Of a stretch of DNA of 64,000 bases, positions 61,263 through 64,000 are shown one piece after another. The notes below the pieces were generated by a model, which made no database searches, had not been told where the DNA came from, and saw only the letters and a list, made by a program, of their open reading frames with translations. Made by a program: the position numbers and the translations under genes. The stretch comes from Dehalococcoidia bacterium (GTDB lineage Bacteria > Chloroflexota > Dehalococcoidia > SM23-28-2): the NCBI GenBank assembly GCA_030615765.1, contig JAUWYP010000007.1, positions 1 to 64,000 of the forward strand, read 5' to 3'. Position 1 is the first letter of the stretch. The number at the start of each line of letters is the position of its first letter.

Positions 61263-62660
61263 CTAACCCGAATGGCGCGCAGCGAATTCGGACCGCGTGG
61301 CGTACGCCGTGCTCCGCCTTGATCTCCCGAGCCCTAGGTAGGTGAATCCAGCCGCCTCCACACTCCTTTGGTCGAGGAGGTTCTTGGCATCGACAAGGAC
61401 TCGCCGCCGCATCAACCTACCCAGCTCCGCCACAGGCAGCTCTTGAAACTGCTGCGCATTGGAGATGAGGAACAGGGCATCGCAACCCTCGATCAGCTCC
61501 TCAATGGTAGAACACACCCTGAGACTGGGGTTGTGTTGGGCTGCCTTGGTAGCCACCCCGGGGTCGTAGCCACGGACGCGAGCCCCTGCCGCGATAAGCA
61601 TGGACGCGACTTCTATTCCTGGCGAATCAGTAATGTCATCCGTCCCCGCTTTATACGCCAGACCCAAGATACCAATCGTTACGTCTTGAAGACTTCCAAG
61701 TGCTTGTTCCAGCTTCTCTACTACAGCTCGGCGTTGCCGACGGTTAATCTCAATCGCTGACCGGAGCATCGGCATCCCGTAATTGTGTGACTCCCCCACG
61801 CGCAGTAGCGCGCTAGCGTCCTTTCCAAGACAAGGACCACCCCAGCCGATGCCAGCTTCCATATAGTGTGGGCCTATGCGGGGATCCAGCCCGACACCCT
61901 TAACTACTTCTTTAATGTCACCTCCCACGCGCTCCGCTAGCCCTGCCAACTCGTTGACAAAAGATAGCTTTGTAACTAGAAAAGTGTTCGAGGCGTACTT
62001 GACTAGTTCTGCGTTGACAGGTGTGGTAATCACCATCGGTACACTTTGGCGTTCGTTGGCTGGCCGGATATCAGGAACGTCCAAGAAGGCTCGATTCACG
62101 ATGGGGCGGTACAGCTCCTGAAGCCGCTGTTTGGCTCCTTCGTCGTGTGCGCCAATTACGATTCGATCTGGGTAGAGGGTGTCTACAATCGCTGCGCCAC
62201 CTCTCAAGAATTCTGGACTAGCGGCCACTGCTGCACGGCAATCGTGATCGGCCAGTTGCTCTTCGACAAGCTTCTGGACGTTATCGGTGGTGCCCGGTGG
62301 AACGGTAGACTTAATGACCAACGTGACTTGGGAACCTGGCCTGAGAAGGGCCACTGTTGCCTGCACGACGGCTCTTACTGCGGCCAGGTCTGCCTGACCA
62401 TCGGGGAGCGGTGGGGTCCCCACAGCGACCATCACAACGTCGGAATTGGCGTAGCCCTCTGTCATCTCATTGGCAAACTGGACGTCACAATTCTTTAGAA
62501 GGGGTGCCAGCCCCGGCTCGCAAAAGGGCGGTTCTCGTCTGCGCAGGAGTCCTATAAGGCTTTCGTCTGTGTCGATGCAGGCCACGTCATGGCCGATATG
62601 ATCGAATACCAATGCTGTGGCCAGACCGACCCTGCCTGCCCCAACGACCGTGACCTTCAA
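61263..62660 (-). CDS. UDP-glucose/GDP-mannose dehydrogenase family nucleotide-sugar dehydrogenase
   Basis: KVTVVGAGRVGLATALVFDHIGHDVACID; GIGWGGPCLGKDASAL; GILGLAYKAGTDDITDSP. Confidence 0.93.
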   Translation of the reverse strand: MKVTVVGAGRVGLATALVFDHIGHDVACIDTDESLIGLLRRREPPFCEPGLAPLLKNCDVQFANEMTEGYANSDVVMVAVGTPPLPDGQADLAAVRAVVQATVALLRPGSQVTLVIKSTVPPGTTDNVQKLVEEQLADHDCRAAVAASPEFLRGGAAIVDTLYPDRIVIGAHDEGAKQRLQELYRPIVNRAFLDVPDIRPANERQSVPMVITTPVNAELVKYASNTFLVTKLSFVNELAGLAERVGGDIKEVVKGVGLDPRIGPHYMEAGIGWGGPCLGKDASALLRVGESHNYGMPMLRSAIEINRRQRRAVVEKLEQALGSLQDVTIGILGLAYKAGTDDITDSPGIEVASMLIAAGARVRGYDPGVATKAAQHNPSLRVCSTIEELIEGCDALFLISNAQQFQELPVAELGRLMRRRVLVDAKNLLDQRSVEAAGFTYLGLGRSRRSTAYATRSEFAARHSG

Positions 62661-62867
62661 TCCTGTTCTCCCGCGGTTCTAGGCTTCAGGCAAATGAACA
62701 TTTGCGGCCCGTCGCAGCGTTTCTCCTGAGCCATCGGGCCACTAGGCCCAACAAGACCCCGCGCGCCCTTGGAGCCTCGTCGCGATGATACGCCTGGGGG
62801 GCTGGGCGAGCTGGCGGCGGTCGCTGATCATCCTCCGCAGAACCTTACCACGGAAGGAAGAACGAGA

Positions 62868-62935
62868 GCAAGCCTTCAGGTGGCCATTAGGAACTGCTTA
62901 TTCGGATTTCGAAAGTTGCTGACGACCCACAGCAC
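62868..62935. repeat. Third occurrence of the 'attaggaactgcttat...ttgctgacgacc.ac' tail repeat, here coding
   Basis: Matches the right ends of repeats A (45785-45843) and B (51755-51813); overlaps the C-terminus of the 62876 gene. Confidence 0.85.
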
Positions 62936-64000
62936 GTAGGGGCATACCTGAATCGCCGAACCTCGAGGCGGAGCGTCTGCTACCACCTGAACACTACCAA
63001 AATCGTAGCCACAACGCTTGAATGCCTCAGAGTTGGCGAAGGGCCGTTTCTTGCCGCCTTCGACTATGAAAACGGTGCCGCTCCTTTCCCCCCTAACGAT
63101 CGAGCCGTCGCTCAGGTCCAGCACCTCCACCGCCCTGATCTGCTCCGGACAGGGCGGGCCGGCAAGCGGCTCGCCTCTCGGTATGCTTTCCAAGAGCTCG
63201 TCCTCTACCCTGTAGATGCTATCGCGGTCGTAGCTACACCACCCCGACAGATCTTTGCCAACATGGCGCCTCTTGCCTTCTTCCATCATGAAAACGTCGG
63301 GCCCACTTCCTGCGATCAGCAAGCCGTCTCTCAGATCAACCTCCTCACTCAAGCTCCTCCCCAAGCGCTCGGCCATATCACGCTCCGCTGCCAGCATTGG
63401 CTGGGGAGTGTTCGTCTGCTCTAGGACCAGGGCCAGGGCCGCCAGCTTAATCGCCCGCGGCGTAAGCGGGCTTGGCAGGTCCTCATAGGCCACGAACATG
63501 CTCAGCCCCACCCAACTCAGCCCCCGAGCTCCCGCGACGCGCTGGATCCTGCTGGGACTATTAAAGGCCAGAACTGTGTAGCGTTCTGCAGAAGGCGGGA
63601 ATTCCGTTACCCACCACACGCGCATGCTCTTCGAGAGGGTCCGGGTCTCATCAAACAGCTTCTCGTCGTGCGCGAACTCTTCCAGCGTCATGCTCCGCGC
63701 GGCCAGATCATCGCCCAGGTAGTACCTGATAACCCAGTGAGCCTCTTGATGCATCGGCGCCAGAACTACAACATCTGAAGGTGTAACGTTTTCGCGCAGG
63801 AACTCCCCCACGCCCCTGAAGTTTGCCCTCTCGCTCTCGTAGTAGCTCAGCGTCGGAGGCACGCTCAGCCCGACGGCTAGCACCGTGGTCGCAACCAATA
63901 CGGCACGGCCGACAACCCTAGCCATACGCTCCTTCTCCACACTGGCAATGAACCGCCACTGCTTCGCCAGGGAAGACACCCACTCCGCCAGGTATTGAAT
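62876..64000 (-). CDS. C-terminal part of a large membrane protein with two 'VFxxExGKKRxxxxxxxF' tail repeats (cut by window edge)
   Basis: Frame open through 64000; GVGEFLRENVTPSDVVVLAP resembles GT39-like C-terminal loops; repeats SGPDVFMMEEGKRRHVG... and SGTVFIVEGGKKRPFANSEAFKRCGYDF. Confidence 0.75.
   Translation of the reverse strand: MQYLAEWVSSLAKQWRFIASVEKERMARVVGRAVLVATTVLAVGLSVPPTLSYYESERANFRGVGEFLRENVTPSDVVVLAPMHQEAHWVIRYYLGDDLAARSMTLEEFAHDEKLFDETRTLSKSMRVWWVTEFPPSAERYTVLAFNSPSRIQRVAGARGLSWVGLSMFVAYEDLPSPLTPRAIKLAALALVLEQTNTPQPMLAAERDMAERLGRSLSEEVDLRDGLLIAGSGPDVFMMEEGKRRHVGKDLSGWCSYDRDSIYRVEDELLESIPRGEPLAGPPCPEQIRAVEVLDLSDGSIVRGERSGTVFIVEGGKKRPFANSEAFKRCGYDFGSVQVVADAPPRGSAIQVCPYVLWVVSNFRNPNKQFLMAT

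Overview
64 kb of a high-GC bacterial chromosome, probably Chloroflexota/Dehalococcoidia-like (inferred from gene content only). Positions 1-32 kb are mostly ordinary housekeeping and metabolic genes: rpoB (cut by the window edge), prs, secA, a livKMHFG branched-chain amino-acid ABC operon, valS, two glutamine synthetase-family genes, lipA, an HMG-CoA-synthase-like/thiolase pair, an LLM-class oxidoreductase, SDRs, tRNA-Thr(CGT), two paralogous lipoproteins, and a two-polypeptide (alpha-beta + gamma-delta) 2-oxoacid:ferredoxin oxidoreductase. Positions ~33.6-52 kb are an accessory region rich in gene fragments: decayed IS21 istB pieces in three places, four copies or fragments of a small SWIM zinc-finger gene, a duplicated membrane-protein gene, a VapBC pair with a zinc-ribbon-like insertion, and a compact module (XRE regulator divergent from HNH-HTH / Zn-ribbon / SWIM / coiled-coil genes, with overlapping face-to-face promoters). 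The module is the best candidate for an undescribed system. A 6-kb block encoding a secreted HEAAH metalloprotease with Ig-like repeats and PLL-like blades is bounded by inverted and direct repeats. Positions 52-64 kb are a cell-surface glycan cluster (GT2, LPG-synthase-like flippase, GT39-like membrane proteins, methyltransferases, GT4, UDP-sugar dehydrogenase). A recurring pattern is a gene bracketed by its neighbour and a decayed copy of the neighbour's end (valS tail around a GS homolog, methyltransferase tail around a GT39 gene, a degenerate tRNA-Thr and tRNA-Thr around an SDR). All family calls are by eye from motifs; no database search was run.
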